A stretch of DNA of 64,000 nucleotides from Hyaloraphidium curvatum (taxonomy: Eukaryota; Monoblepharomycota; Hyaloraphidiomycetes; Hyaloraphidiales; Hyaloraphidiaceae): positions 551,045-615,044 of the forward strand of contig JAIVFI010000026.1 of the NCBI GenBank assembly GCA_025558095.1, in the 5' to 3' direction. The translations under genes were made by a program, and so were the position numbers. How positions within the stretch are numbered: the first letter of the stretch is position 1; the number at the start of each line of letters is the position of its first letter. Positions 1 to 10,879 of this stretch are shown one piece after another. The notes under the pieces were generated by a model. It worked only from the letters and a program-made list of their open reading frames with translations, did no database searches and was not told where the DNA came from.

Positions 1-1053
1 GGGAGGAGCGGTACAGCGCGGCGATGCGGTCGATCTCGGCGTTGGCGGCCGCGATGCTGAACATTTCCTGCACCAGGATGGCGAGGATGCACAGGCAGAG
101 GAACACGATCCACAGGGGAACGCACGAGGAGGCGGAGGCAGCGATCACACTGTTCAGGACGAACACGCACAGGATGACGACCAGACTTGCGCGGCCGGCC
201 GACATGTACGTCAGCTCTGAGGCCCATGCGCTGGCCAGGGAGAAATGCAGCGGGACGTAGGACTCATCCGCGGGCAGGGCAGGGGCGGATCCGTCCGCCG
301 CGCAGGCCTTGAGCCGCGAGATGGCACCGCCCAACATCAGATCAACGGCCCGGTAGCGGAGACGACCCTGCAGCCGGAGCAGCACCGTACTGAGAAGGGG
401 AGCGAAAGTGACCGCCAGCGTCCAGAAAAGAAAGAGGAGTGCGAGGACCTCCAACGCAAAGGGCCCTATCGGAGCGAGTGCGCGCAAGACCCCGCCTGCT
501 GAGGAAGAGACCCGGAGCAGGAGACGAGCGGCCAGGGGCAGAGTTTGTCGTCTGGCACGTGTGGAACAAGGGCTGACGAATACGAAATCAGGCGCCGCCA
601 ACGCACGAGCACGGCCATTGGGTGGGCATCAGCCTTTGGTTCAGTGACGTTTGCGCCCATTGTGGCCAGCATGCCGTACAACCCCAAGGCGATGGCGGAG
701 CAAGACCATAGAACGGCGGTGGTCCTTTACGCGGCCATGTGGCGGGTGCTGAAGGTGCCCATGATTCCGATACCAGACTGCGGCGGTGGGCACGGTCCCG
801 AGCGCCGCGCTGACGGCGAGCCGCGCGCCGTTCCACCGCGCAAAGCCGGCCAGCGCAAGGTGGATCCGAGTGACGAACCGCAGGAAACCGTCCTGTTCCA
901 GCCCGGCAAGCAGCGCCCGCGAGTCGAAGGGCGCGTCTCCCGCGGCCCCTTCCCCGTCGTCCTTGGCCGCCTCTGCCACCGTGCCGCTCTCGTCGCCGAG
1001 AAAAAGGGCATGCCTTTCGGCCGGAGTAGGCGGAATGGCGGGGAGGCCTCCAT
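1..1053 (-). pseudogene. decayed copy of the seven-TM family, cut by the left window edge
   Basis: Minus-strand remnant of the family intact at 9334-10746. The start MEASPPFRL (ATG at 1053) matches MDAAPTFRL there. The match then jumps frame: one frame carries AERHALFLGDESG through HLALAGFARWNGARLAV, a second carries GIMGTFSTRHMAA, and a third carries ADAHPMAVLVRWRRL. The leftmost bases still read LVQEMFSIAAANAEIDRI, matching the region before TM7. At least three frame changes of one or two bases occur without plausible introns, so the gene is dead or badly assembled. The Cys motif is partly altered (CPWPLVSC). The C-terminal end lies outside the window. Confidence 0.8.
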
Positions 1054-1225
1054 TTTGCCGGGGAAACAGAACGAGGCGGAACTTTCCGCGTGGAAGGCCA
1101 TGAACAAGATAGGCTCCCCAGAGCAAGGCTCCTCGATCCCATCCTGATAGACTAGCCGACTTCCTCGACTCCAACGTAATTGTTGAACCGATAGCATGTT
1201 CGATTGCCCCATCCAACTACATCAA

Positions 1226-4200
1226 TCACTGGATCCAGCGCCGGCCGACCCTTGGCCGCAGGCGTCGCTCCGCAGGCTCTTCTACCTCCGCCAGGCCCGA
1301 GTCCGATCCCGACGAAGCGTCCTCCCCGACGCCATCGTCGTCGCCCTTATTCCCGCCCGAGGTTGCGTCCAATGCTCCGTCCGCCGTCTTCTCATCAGCA
1401 CTCCCGGCCCCAGCCTTCTCGTCCGCAGGCCCGTCCGCGGTCTTCTCGACCTGGCCCCCGGTCTCGGCCGCGAGCTCGGAAGCCGATGTTCCGCCGGCAT
1501 TCTTCCCGTCCGTTTCCGCGTCGTCATCTGCATCCATTCCTGCGTCCTCATCATCGGCATCGGCAGCTTTGCCGCTGTCTTCCTTCACCTGCCCCTGCGT
1601 CTCGGCGGCAAACCCGGAATCCCCGGCCGTCCCCACCCCAGAAGGATCCGCATCATCCGCATCCGCAGCAGGAGTCTCTGATGGGCTTGAATCCGTAACG
1701 GCGGGCGGTCCGGCATCGTTCTCGTTGTCCTCCTCGTCGTCATCCGCATCCTTCCCTGCGTCCTCCTTCACCTGCCCCTGCGTCTCGGCGGCGAAAGCGG
1801 GATCCACGGTCCCCTCGGCCTCGTTGTCCCCGGAAGCTCCTGCATCGACCGCCTCCGCGGCGGGGGTCACCGCCAGGCCGGATTCGGAGGCGGTAGGCGA
1901 GTCCACGTCCTCCTTGGGACGCACCCGGGAACTGGCGTCCGCCTCGTCCTCGTCGTCATCGTCCTCATCTTCGGGCGACATTGCCGACCCGTCCTCGTCC
2001 GGCGAATCCCCAGAACCCGCGCTCGCGTCTCCAGGCTCGCCGCCGCCTTCGGTCCCGGCGCCGCCCGTGGAGCCCAGGGCATCCTTGGCACCGTCGTCCG
2101 CGTGTCCTTCGTCCTCAGAGGCCGGTTGCTCGGAGGCGGGAGTCTCGGCGGTGCTGGTATCTGAGGCGGCGGGTTCCTCGGTGGGGCTCGGAATGGCGGG
2201 CTCCGTCGCGCCGTCGCCATCCTCCTCGTGCTCCTCGTCCTCCTCGTCCTCGCCATCCTCCCCATCGTCGTCCTCCTCGGCATCATCCCCTTCTTCCCCG
2301 TCATCATCTCCCGACTCGGTCGCCTCCTTGAGCGCCTCCTGCAGGTCCTCCATGTCCACGGGCTCCCCGCTTCCCCCCCCCGTGCCCACGATGATCTTGC
2401 TCCACCACCTGCACGTCCCCTTGCACAGCGACTGGATCTGCATCATCGCGTCGCTGCCCAGGTACGAGGCGTCCCCGCTCGCGCGGTTGGCGATGGACTT
2501 GTCGACCAGCGCGGCGGCGCGGCGGAGGCGGTCCAGCAGGCGGCGGAGGGACCGGATGGTGGCGATCACGTTCTTGTGGAGCTCGACCAGGCGGGCGTCG
2601 GGGGTGGTGGTGGTGGTGCGGAAGGGGGTGGTGGTGTAGACGGTCCTCGTGGTGGTGAGCGGCGTTGTGGTGGTCGGCTCAGCGGTGGTGGTCGGCTCAA
2701 CGGTGGTCGGCTCGGGGGTCGGCTCGGAGGTCGGCTCGGAGGCCGGCTCGGTGGTCGCCGCGAGAGCCGTGGTCGTCTCCGCGTCCTCATCGTCGTCATC
2801 CTCCTCCTCGTCGTCATCCTCCACGTCCTTCGACGGCTCCGCGCCATCCTCGGCACCCTCCTTGTCCTCCGCAGCCGCCGTCTTGGGCGGCGCCGCCGCG
2901 ATCCGGACCGCCGCGAACGCATTGGTCGGCTGCGCCGCCGCCGTGGTGCCACTCGCTGCCTCCTTGACCTGGCCCGCAGTTTCGGCGGCAAATTCATCGT
3001 CATCCTCCTTGGAGGACGAGGTGCCGGCGGCGGATGCATCCTCGTCCCCAGCCTTGCCGCTGGCGGGCGCATCGTCGTCCTCAGCCTTGCTGCCAGCCGA
3101 TGCATCGTCGTCCCCGCCCTTGCCGGCAGCGGACGCATCATCGTCCCCGGCATTGGCCGCGCCGACACCATCATCGTCATCCCCGTCGCCGTCGTCCCCG
3201 TCCGAGCCCGCCTTTCCCTTGGCCCCGCCCGCGGACGACTCTGCGGCGTCGTCGTCCGAATCCGCGTCCCCGTCCGATCCCGAGCCGGTGTCCGATCCCT
3301 CGCCAGCGCCCGAGCCGGAATCCGAGCCGGCATCCGATCCCGAGCCAACGTCCGATCCCGAGCCAACGTCCGATCCCGAGCCAACGTCCGATCCCGAGCC
3401 AGTGTCCGAGCCCGAGCCAGCGTCCGATCCCGAGCCCGAGCCCGAATCCGTTCCCGATCCCGCGTCCGACCCTTCGCCGGAGCCCGATCCCGAACCCGCA
3501 TTGTCGTCGGCATCCACGCGGCCGGCGGTCTCGGCCCCGAATCCGTCGGCATCCTCGGATCCATCGCCGCCCACATCGCCGCCCGTCTTGGCGCCCTCGG
3601 AATCGTCGTCGGCCTCCTTTTCGTCCGGAGACTCGCCGGATGCATCTGCAGAAGACGAGGTCAGCTCCCGCGCACCTTCCCGCCCGGAAGGGAAACGTAC
3701 CGTCATCATCATCGTCCTCATCGTCCTGCCGCCGCACGAGCCTGGCCTCCTTCTCGCCGGAACCGTCGTCGTCGTCCCCGGCCGACCCAGTGGACTTGGC
3801 GCCCGCCGCGTCCCCGTCCTCCTGATCGTCGTCCTCCGCAGATGCATCCATCGAACCGAGCTCCCCGTCCGCATCCTTCGACCCCTCTTCCCCATCCGCA
3901 TTCTCCGACACCGCGTCCCCGTCCGCATCCGGTCCGGGCGTCGGCTCCACCGCCTCCGTCGCCGACGCCTCGTCCCCTCCGGAAGCACCGCCGACCCCGC
4001 CCTCCGACGACGCATCCGGCGTGGTCGCCGGCTCCGAGGCCTCGGTGGCGGACGGCGGCTCGTCGCCCGCGGCACCGCCCTCGGGAGCGGGAGAGTCTTC
4101 GGATGAAGAGTCCGCGTCGGCCGCCGGGGTCGGCTCCGCGGCCTCCGTCGTCGAACCCTCCTCCGCGCCGACATCATCGTCGTCGTCCCCGGCTGCAGTT

Positions 4201-6212
4201 TTCGAGGATCCGCCGCCGTCGGCGTCAGCTGCGGGCGTCGGCTCTGCGGCCTCCGTCTTCAAAGCCTCCGCCGCATCCCCGCCATCGTCGTCATCGTCCT
4301 CCCCGGCTTCGGTCTTCGAGGATCCCTCCCCGTCGGCATCAGACGCGGGCGTCGGTTCCGCGGTCTCGGTGGTCGAAGCCCCGGCATCACCGTCCGACCC
4401 GTCCACGGATGCCTTTTCCCCGGAGCCGGCGTCCAGCTCGGGCTTTGGCTCCGCGGCCTCCTCGGCCTCCCCATCCTCATCGTCGTCGTCATCCCCGGAT
4501 GCCTTCGACAACACGTCGCCGTCCGCGTCCGGCGCCGGAGTCGGCCCCGCAGCCCCGGTCTCCGACGCATCCGCATCATCGTCGTCGTCGTCCTCCCCGG
4601 ATGCAGCCTTCGACGATCCCTCCTCTCCAGCATCTGGCACGGGCGTCGGCTCCGCAGCCCCGGCGGACGACGCCCCCTCCTCGTCGTCGTCCGCGGAACC
4701 GCCCGCGGGCGCACCATCGTCCGAGGACGCGGGGGTGGGGGTCGGCTCCGCCGCCGCGCTCGCCGACGCCTCCTCGCCGTCCCCATCTCCGGCGCCCTTC
4801 CCCTCCCCCTCCTCCTCGCCGTCCCCATTCTTCCCCTCTTCCGGCGGCGGCGGCACCCCCGTCTCCTCCGCCGCCCTCCCCTCCTCCCACCACATCTCCT
4901 TGGCCTGCCTCCTCATCTCGTCCCAATCCACGCTCGTGGTCGTCGGCGTCCCCGTCCACGTCGTCGTCCGCGTCGTCGTCCTCGTCGTGCTGCTCCGCTC
5001 CGTCTCCAACCCGAGCAACACCGCGGCCTCGTGCCGTTCGCCGACGAGCTTGTCGAGGATCGCCTCCAGGCGGGAGATCTGGGCGCGGAAGCTGGCGGAG
5101 AGGGCGAGCAGGCGGTCCGGCGGGGGGGTGGGGGTCGGGGTCGGTTCGGGTTCGGTCGTAGGGGCGGTCGGATCCGCGGCGGCGTCCCCGGACTCCTTTT
5201 CTCCGTCCTCCTCCGTGCCCTCCTTCTCCTCATCGTCGTCGTCGTCCTCTGATGCGCCGCCCGACGAGGAGGGGGGGGAGGTCTCCTCGGGCGCGGCGGC
5301 CGGGTCGGTCGGGGGCGCGGCCTCGGTGGTCGCCTCCGCCGAGGGTTCAGACGCGTCTCCGTCCTCTTCATCATCCTCCTTCTTGCCCACACCGTCGTCG
5401 TCGTCGTCGTCGTCGGATGCGTCGCCCGACGTGGAAGGTGGGGAGGTTTCCTCGGGAGGGGGCGCAGAGTCCGTGCCGCGGTCGGCCGGGGCGGTTGCTT
5501 CTTCGGCGGAGGTTTCCGAGGCCGCTTCCTCCGCATCCCCCCCCTTTTCGGTCTTCACGTCGCCACCCGCCGCATCCGCGCCGTCGTCGTCGTCGTCCTC
5601 GTCGGCGGAGGTGCTCTTGTCGGTCGGTGTCGGGGCCGGCGTCTCCTCCGCACCGGAAGTGCTCTCCGCTGCCTCCAGCCCCTCCGTCTCGCCCTTCCCC
5701 GCCGCATCCTCCTTCCCCTCCGCGTCGTCATCGTCCGCGCCTTTGCCCGATGCGCTGCCGGAATCCTCGGATGCCTCGTCCGCGGGGGGCAGCCCGCCGT
5801 CGCCCGGCTCGGGTGTCGGCTCCACGGTCGCGTCCGCCGCGGCCTCGGTGCCCGTCGGCGCGTCCCCGGCGGCGCCCCCGCCGCCGGCCTCATCGTCCGC
5901 ATCGTCGTCGTCCGGATCGGCATCGGCACCGTCGTCGTCGGCGTCTTCTGCCCGCGAACCGGTGCCCTCTCCCGCGCCCCCCGCAACGCCGCCGCCCGCG
6001 TCCGCCCCGCTTCCCCCCACCTCGGCAATCTCCGCTTCACTCTCCGATATGGCATCGCGCCGCCACAGCCCGCGCCACGCGCCGCCCCGCGGGATCGCCG
6101 CCGCGACGACCACGCCGTCCGCGCCCGCCGCGCCGAGCACCGCGCAGCACACCGCGAGGAGCAGCAGCGCGAGCAGCGGGGGCGCAGGTCGCCGGCGTTT
6201 GCGGCGGGGCAT
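1226..6212 (-). CDS. large acidic repeat protein with N-terminal signal anchor (2 exons)
   Basis: No family recognised. Exon 1 is 6212-3701 and exon 2 is 3645-1226; intron 3700-3646 (55 nt, GTACGT...CTGCAG) joins DDDDD to DASGESPDEK in phase, giving about 1643 residues. The protein opens MPRRKRRR followed by a Leu/Ala-rich hydrophobic segment, a signal peptide or signal anchor. Almost all the rest is low-complexity Asp/Glu/Ser/Ala/Gly/Thr with EPTPxPDADG-like repeats, an SGSDVG tract, and a motif like FAAETxGQVKE seen about five times in the C-terminal half. Two short helical islands interrupt it, one around RLLALSASFRAQISRLEAIL and one around VIATIRSLRRLLDRLRRAAA, each next to a Thr-rich stretch. 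Inferred to be secreted or wall-associated and polyanionic. The long opposite-strand frames over it are shadows. Confidence 0.65.
3290..3480 (-). repeat. in-gene SGSDVG-type tandem repeat tract
   Basis: Within exon 2 of the acidic protein a hexapeptide-like unit (SGSDVG, SGSDAG, SGSDTG) repeats many times. The 18-base DNA units around 3340-3400 are nearly identical. This looks like a recently slipped coding minisatellite and is likely to vary in copy number. Confidence 0.8.
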
Positions 6213-6584
6213 CGCGGCACGGGGTGCCGCACTCGAGGTTGCAGGGGCAGAGGGGTGGGGTGGTGGACGGGCGGCGGACGCATTCCGGGTCCAGGACCAG
6301 CCCGCGTTGGTGGCACCCGCGTTCGCCGCCCTCCGATGGGCCGGATGGCTTGGAGAGAGCCAGGCCGGGGGAAGCAGAGAAGAGAGAATGGAGAGTCGGG
6401 GGGCATGTTGATGCCGGGCGAGCAAGGGAGGGGTTGGGGATGAAGTCTGGCAGGGCGGCGACCAACGCTCCTGGTAGTGGATGGCCTTGTTTCGGAGCAA
6501 CTTGACATCAGAATTGCCTCCTGAAAAATGAAACAAGCAAGGACCATCCGACAACCGCGGACTTTGCGCTCCCTTCGCTGCCAA

Positions 6585-7268
6585 TTACACCTCCGCGGGC
6601 TCAATCGTCTGAAAGTAGTACACCACACCCCCGTACTCCTCCGGCGCCGTGTACTTCTCCTTCTTGCCCCTCCTCCACTCGACCGGCCTCGCAAATGCCG
6701 GCCCGTCGTAGACGAACGTGTGGAACTCCCCGTTCTCCCCCGCCGGATCCACGCCATGCGGCAGGCTATCCACGAACTCGGCGTCGAACTCCCTCCCCAC
6801 GAATTCCTCCGTCAGGTACCTCCCATCGACGACCACCACCACCGCGCGGTACCCCGCCCCCAAAAACTCGCGCACGAGCGCGCGCCTGTCGCCGCCCCAG
6901 AGCGGCAGCACCGCCTGCAGCCCCGCCGCCCCGCACACGCGCTCTTCCCACGCGCGGTGCTCGGGGATGTCGATGTCCCCGAACACGGCATGGGTGACGC
7001 CCTCCGCCTTCGCCTCCCTGAGCATCTCGACGAACAGCTCCTCGTACGTCGTCCACGACGCGGAATAGAACCGCACCGGGACCCCCAGCGCCTCCGCCTG
7101 CGCTTCGTGCAATTCGGGGGGCACGCCGTGCGACCGCGAGCGCACGCCGGATTCGTCCAGGGCGGTGACCAGCAGCGCGGGTTGCAGGCCCGAGAGGCGG
7201 GCGCGGTGCAGCGCGAGGCACGAGTCCTTGCCGCCGGACCAGGAGACGAGGGCGCGGGGCGCGTCCAT
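6585..7268 (-). CDS. Dph6-like ATP-dependent PP-loop ligase (DUF71 family)
   Basis: 227 residues, single exon. The PP-loop SGGKDS is at residues 11-16, directly after the start MDAPRALVSW, which fixes the N-terminus. Downstream are family blocks VTHAVFGDIDIPEHRAWEE and GEFHTFVYDGP. This is the adenylating domain of diphthine-ammonia ligase (diphthamide step on elongation factor 2). The usual eukaryotic Dph6 carries extra C-terminal YjgF-like domains that are absent here, so this is the short form common in bacteria and archaea. It may be a paralogue with another amide-forming role or a transferred gene. It is divergently arranged with the thioesterase gene, 125 bases apart. Confidence 0.8.
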   Translation of the reverse strand: MDAPRALVSWSGGKDSCLALHRARLSGLQPALLVTALDESGVRSRSHGVPPELHEAQAEALGVPVRFYSASWTTYEELFVEMLREAKAEGVTHAVFGDIDIPEHRAWEERVCGAAGLQAVLPLWGGDRRALVREFLGAGYRAVVVVVDGRYLTEEFVGREFDAEFVDSLPHGVDPAGENGEFHTFVYDGPAFARPVEWRRGKKEKYTAPEEYGGVVYYFQTIEPAEV

Positions 7269-7393
7269 CGCGGGAAAGGGAGCGCAAATGGGGAGATCTA
7301 GGAGCTGTGGACGGGGTGGAAGCAGGGCGAGCACGTTGCAAGGGCTTGGCGACGCGGCACGGGTAAACATCGGCCATCTCCATCTCCCTCGAG
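7269..7393. promoter_or_regulatory. divergent intergenic promoter region
   Basis: Only 125 bases separate the ATG of the Dph6-like gene (minus) from the ATG of the thioesterase-like gene (plus), so both promoters must overlap here. No clear TATA box or operator was seen. Confidence 0.4.
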
Positions 7394-8494
7394 ATGACCT
7401 CCGAGACCGCATCGCAGCCCGCGACTGACGAGGCACCTGCTGTGCTTCCGCAGGCGGCCCCCGCGTGGCCCCCGCACCCCCTCGGCGGGTCCGGCCACCT
7501 GTTCGACCGCGCCTTCGTCATCCGCCCCGTGTCCCCGGGCCTCTACCGCGCCCGCATCTCCACCGGCTTCTCCGGCGTGCCCAACAGGCCCATCGGCAGC
7601 TACGTGCTCGCCTTTGCGCTGCGGTGCATGCTGCACCACGCCGGCGCGGACTACCCCGACGCCGTGTCGATCCACGCGCACTTCTACAGCTCGCCGCCGC
7701 TCGGGAGCGAGGTCGAGATCGCGCTCAGGGAGCGGAGGAGGGGCCGGGCGCTGCTCTTTCTCGACGCGGAGATCACGCTGCCGCGGCAGGGCAAGGAACC
7801 CGAGCCCGTGATTTCGGCGCAGGGCATCCTGGGGCACCTACCCGCCGCCGACCTGCAGCTCCGCACCGCGCGGTTCACAGCCCCCGCGATGCCGCCTCCC
7901 CCCGATGACTGCAGGGACCTGTACGCCGCGCTGTTCGCGGACCCCACGCGTCCCCCGAAAGACCCGCAGGACGTCGACAGGGCGGAATCCGTGTCGGTCC
8001 TGGCCGACCCGTCGCGGCTCTCCTCCGCCTTGGCGCTGATCACCGCGCCGGATGCCACGCCGCTGGACCTCGCCCGCGCGTCGCTCGGCCCCGTCTGGAT
8101 GCTCCATCCCGACGGACGGCCACTGGACCAATCCTCGCTGTGCTTCTTCGCGGACCAGCCGCCCCCCGCCAACGCCGTGCTCACCATGCGGCGCCGCGCC
8201 CTCGACGGGCAAAAGGTGCTCATGCCGTCGACGGTCACCCTCTCGGTGCACTTCCACTGCCGCCCCGCGCGCGACGCGCTGCGGTGCGTCAACGTCTCGG
8301 GGTGCGGGCTGATCGCGGCGGGGGAAACGGAGGGGAAGAACGACAACGAGATACTGCTGTTCGACGAGGGGGGGCATCTGCTGTGCAGTTCGAGGCAGGT
8401 GGTGCATACCGTCGCGATGGGGGGGAAGGAAGGGGGCGAGGGGAGGGAGCAGTTGTTTGGGAAGGAGAAGGGGGACGGCAGGGCGAGGATGTGA
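7394..8494 (+). CDS. acyl-CoA thioesterase-like protein (double hotdog)
   Basis: 366 residues, single exon, ATG at 7394. The first half reads like a hotdog thioesterase: RPIGSYVLAFALRCMLHHA, then SIHAHFYSSPPLGSEVEI and ISAQGILGHL. The second half repeats the pattern with PVWMLHPDGRPLDQSSLCFF, STVTLSVHFHCRP and EILLFDEGGHLLCSSRQV. Tandem hotdog modules typify the acyl-CoA thioesterase II and thioesterase-like families, which hydrolyse acyl-CoA to free acid and CoA. The substrate cannot be read from sequence. The last ~30 residues are Gly/Lys/Glu-rich, and the DNA for this tail is partly duplicated 600 bases downstream. Confidence 0.75.
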   Translation: MTSETASQPATDEAPAVLPQAAPAWPPHPLGGSGHLFDRAFVIRPVSPGLYRARISTGFSGVPNRPIGSYVLAFALRCMLHHAGADYPDAVSIHAHFYSSPPLGSEVEIALRERRRGRALLFLDAEITLPRQGKEPEPVISAQGILGHLPAADLQLRTARFTAPAMPPPPDDCRDLYAALFADPTRPPKDPQDVDRAESVSVLADPSRLSSALALITAPDATPLDLARASLGPVWMLHPDGRPLDQSSLCFFADQPPPANAVLTMRRRALDGQKVLMPSTVTLSVHFHCRPARDALRCVNVSGCGLIAAGETEGKNDNEILLFDEGGHLLCSSRQVVHTVAMGGKEGGEGREQLFGKEKGDGRARM

Positions 8495-9333
8495 GGCCGC
8501 ATCCGACGGCGGCGGGCGGGATGCGGTCTTGCGGCGCGATGGCAGGACGACGTCTGCCGGACCGGGGCGGGGAACGTCAGGGGCGTTGCCGTGGACGAGG
8601 AGCTGGATTCGGCAGTGGATGCGGCGGGGAGGTGGCCCGCCGTCGGATGAGGATGAATAGGCAGCAATTCCAGTGTTGCCTGGAGTGCGAAGGGGAGTGC
8701 GAAGGGGAATTCTCGTCGGATGCGAGCGTTTCGGGTTTGACGGCATACCATGGAGGCTTTCCCGGTCCATGACGCGAACCGGGTCCCCACCTCCCGAAGT
8801 CCGACGCACATCACACGCGCTTCTGGCCATCCAGAAACATGACTCTAATCCGTGCTCGTGGTTGACGTCGTTGCGGTTCTTGTGAATGAAGGTGTGCGGG
8901 TCACTGAGGCGTCGTTGCGCAGCCGCTTTTCGACTCGTTTCTCCAGGAGCGTGTTTGCGGTTCGAGGTTCGCCCCGCCGCGTCGACAGAGCGATGTCGTG
9001 GAACGTCTTCTAGGAGCCAAACACTATACGGTTTCTCGAGGGGATGGAGAGGTTGTTTGGGAAGGAGAGGGGGGCCGGCAAGGGGAGGATGTGAGGAGAC
9101 CGCCGCTGGCGACGGTTCAACCTGCTAACCCGAGCCCGGCGAGGGTTCGCTGGGTCCACTCGCGCCTACAGACGCCGACGATCTGAAGCGTCAGATTTGA
9201 GACCGATCAAAGTCCGTCACGTTATCCGGATTGGCCTAGCCGGGCAGCGTGAGGTCGCGGCTAGTAGTAGCCCAGGCCGGTGGGCGCCGCCGTCGCAACT
9301 CTGTCGGACGCGAAACCACTATCGCCCCGCAAG
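8495..9333. other. gene-free stretch with a partial duplication
   Basis: No gene is supported. Bases 9038-9096 resemble 8438-8496, the end of the thioesterase gene including its TGA, at an offset of exactly 600. Both share GTTGTTTGGGAAGGAGA followed by a similar GGCAnGGnGAGGATGTGAGG end. Two short GTGCGAAGGGGA-like units lie near 8685. Confidence 0.5.
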
Positions 9334-10746
9334 ATGGACGCCGCCCCTACCTTCCGCTTGTCTGTCGCGGAACAATGTGCCATTTTTCCTGCCGAAGCGG
9401 GCGGCCCCGGTGCGGGGGCGGTCAAGGACGACGATGAAGGCGGCGGGGGAGACGCGTGCTTCAACACCGCCGCCCTCCTCGCGGGCCTCAAACAGGATCC
9501 GTTCCTGCAATTCATCACCCGGTTGCACCTTGCGCTGGCCGGCTATGCGCGCTGGAGTGGGGTCGCGCTGGCCATCACTGCGCTGTTCTCCACGACCTCC
9601 ACCGCCGCGGTTTGGAGCTTTAACGGGATCACCGGCACGTTCAGCACCCGGCACATGGCCGCCTACACTGCCGGAGTCGCGCTGTGGGCTGCCAGCTGCA
9701 TTCTGCTCGGCCTTTTGGTCGTGCTGGCCACGATGAGCTCCTTCGTCTCGGAGCCGCAGGCTTCGGCCCACCCGATGGCCGTGCTCGTGCGGTGGAGGCA
9801 GCTGGTTGCGGATGGTTCGGACCTCGTCGCGCATGTGCCCGGTGATGAGAGCTGCGCGTGTCCCCGGGCGGAGTGCGCCGGCTCGCTGCCGAAGCAGGCA
9901 GCGGTCTTGCGGACGCTGGCCCCGATTGTCCCCCTCGGGTTCAACCTCCTTGGCATCCTCTTCCTCTTCTGGACCCTGGCGGTAACATTTGCGCCCCTGC
10001 TTTGGAGCAGCGCGGGGTGGACTGCCTACTTCGTGGCCTGCCTCTGCTGGGTGGCCCTCATCTACAGCACGCCCACGCACATCATGCTCGCCTGGAACAC
10101 CCCCAGCACGGCACTGCTCCGTCTACAGGGCCGTCTCCGCTATATGGCCGTCTCGCTCGCCCTCGGCGGCGCCATCTCCCGGCTCGAGGCCTGCGCCGCG
10201 GACGGATCCGCCCCCAGCGTTCCGGCCGACGAGCCTTATGTCGCTCTGCACTTTGCGCTCGCGAAAGCCTGGCCCTCGGAGCTGGCACACATGTCCGCCG
10301 GTCGGGCTGGCCTGGTCGCCCACCTGTGCGTCATGGCCTTGGCCGCGGTGGTCACGGCGTCCGCCTCTTCCTGCATCCCCCTCTGGATCCTGTTCGTCGC
10401 CCTCTGCATCCTCGCCGCTTTCGTGCAGGAAATGTTCGGCATCGCGACCGCCAACGCCGAGATCGACCGCGTAGCCAGCCTGTACCGCTCCTCGCGCTCC
10501 CGGATCCTCGTCGCCATTGCGCGCAAGCCCCCTGCGGAAGTGAAGGAGGCGATGCGGGACCACGCGGCGCTGCTCGATGCCTTCGAGCGAACGGAGGAGA
10601 TGCAGGGGTCCTTTTTGGGGTTCAGGGTGCGGTACTCGGTGGTCAGGGGTTTCCTAGCCACGATGCTGACGATCGCGGTGGGCATGTGGTCGCTGCTTCG
10701 GGGGGCGGGCGTGAGCTTCACGGCGGAGACGGTGTGCCCTGGTTAG
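9334..10746 (+). CDS. seven-TM family protein, intact single-exon member
   Basis: 470 residues, ATG at 9334. Seven hydrophobic segments can be seen: ARWSGVALAITALFS, AAYTAGVALWAASCILLGLL, FNLLGILFLFWTLAVTFAPL, AYFVACLCWVALIYSTP, AGLVAHLCVMALAAVV, PLWILFVALCILAAFVQEMF and FLATMLTIAVGMWSLLRGAG. A Cys motif, CACPRAEC, lies in the loop between TM2 and TM3. A long hydrophilic loop before TM7 begins ANAEIDRVASLYRSS, and the C-terminal tail is very short. These features recur in the paralogue at 16844 and the remnant at 1-1053. No named family recognised. The layout (long last loop, short tail) is compatible with a receptor or channel; this is inference. Confidence 0.75.
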   Translation: MDAAPTFRLSVAEQCAIFPAEAGGPGAGAVKDDDEGGGGDACFNTAALLAGLKQDPFLQFITRLHLALAGYARWSGVALAITALFSTTSTAAVWSFNGITGTFSTRHMAAYTAGVALWAASCILLGLLVVLATMSSFVSEPQASAHPMAVLVRWRQLVADGSDLVAHVPGDESCACPRAECAGSLPKQAAVLRTLAPIVPLGFNLLGILFLFWTLAVTFAPLLWSSAGWTAYFVACLCWVALIYSTPTHIMLAWNTPSTALLRLQGRLRYMAVSLALGGAISRLEACAADGSAPSVPADEPYVALHFALAKAWPSELAHMSAGRAGLVAHLCVMALAAVVTASASSCIPLWILFVALCILAAFVQEMFGIATANAEIDRVASLYRSSRSRILVAIARKPPAEVKEAMRDHAALLDAFERTEEMQGSFLGFRVRYSVVRGFLATMLTIAVGMWSLLRGAGVSFTAETVCPG

Positions 10747-10879
10747 TTGCTGCTGCGGTTGATGGGGATCGGACGTTCTTCCGCCAAGAGCCAGGCAGTT
10801 AGATCAAGGCTGTGGCGAGGCTGTGAGACGCAATTGATTTGTCTATCCTACGATCCCGCGAACGATTCTGCTGGGTTTT

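Noticed and set aside
1-1053. Treating the left-end copy as an intact multi-exon gene
   Set aside because: Frame changes of one or two bases occur within conserved blocks, leaving no room for introns.
3290-3480. Regular repeats resembling a CRISPR array
   Set aside because: Repeats are contiguous codon-multiple units inside a coding frame, with no spacers; the genome is eukaryotic.
2228-6411. Long plus-strand frames (up to 977 codons) over 2228-6411
   Set aside because: They mirror the acidic minus-strand gene. GC-rich, Asp/Ser-biased codons leave the antisense frames open, and the products are Arg/Pro/Ser-only with no domain.
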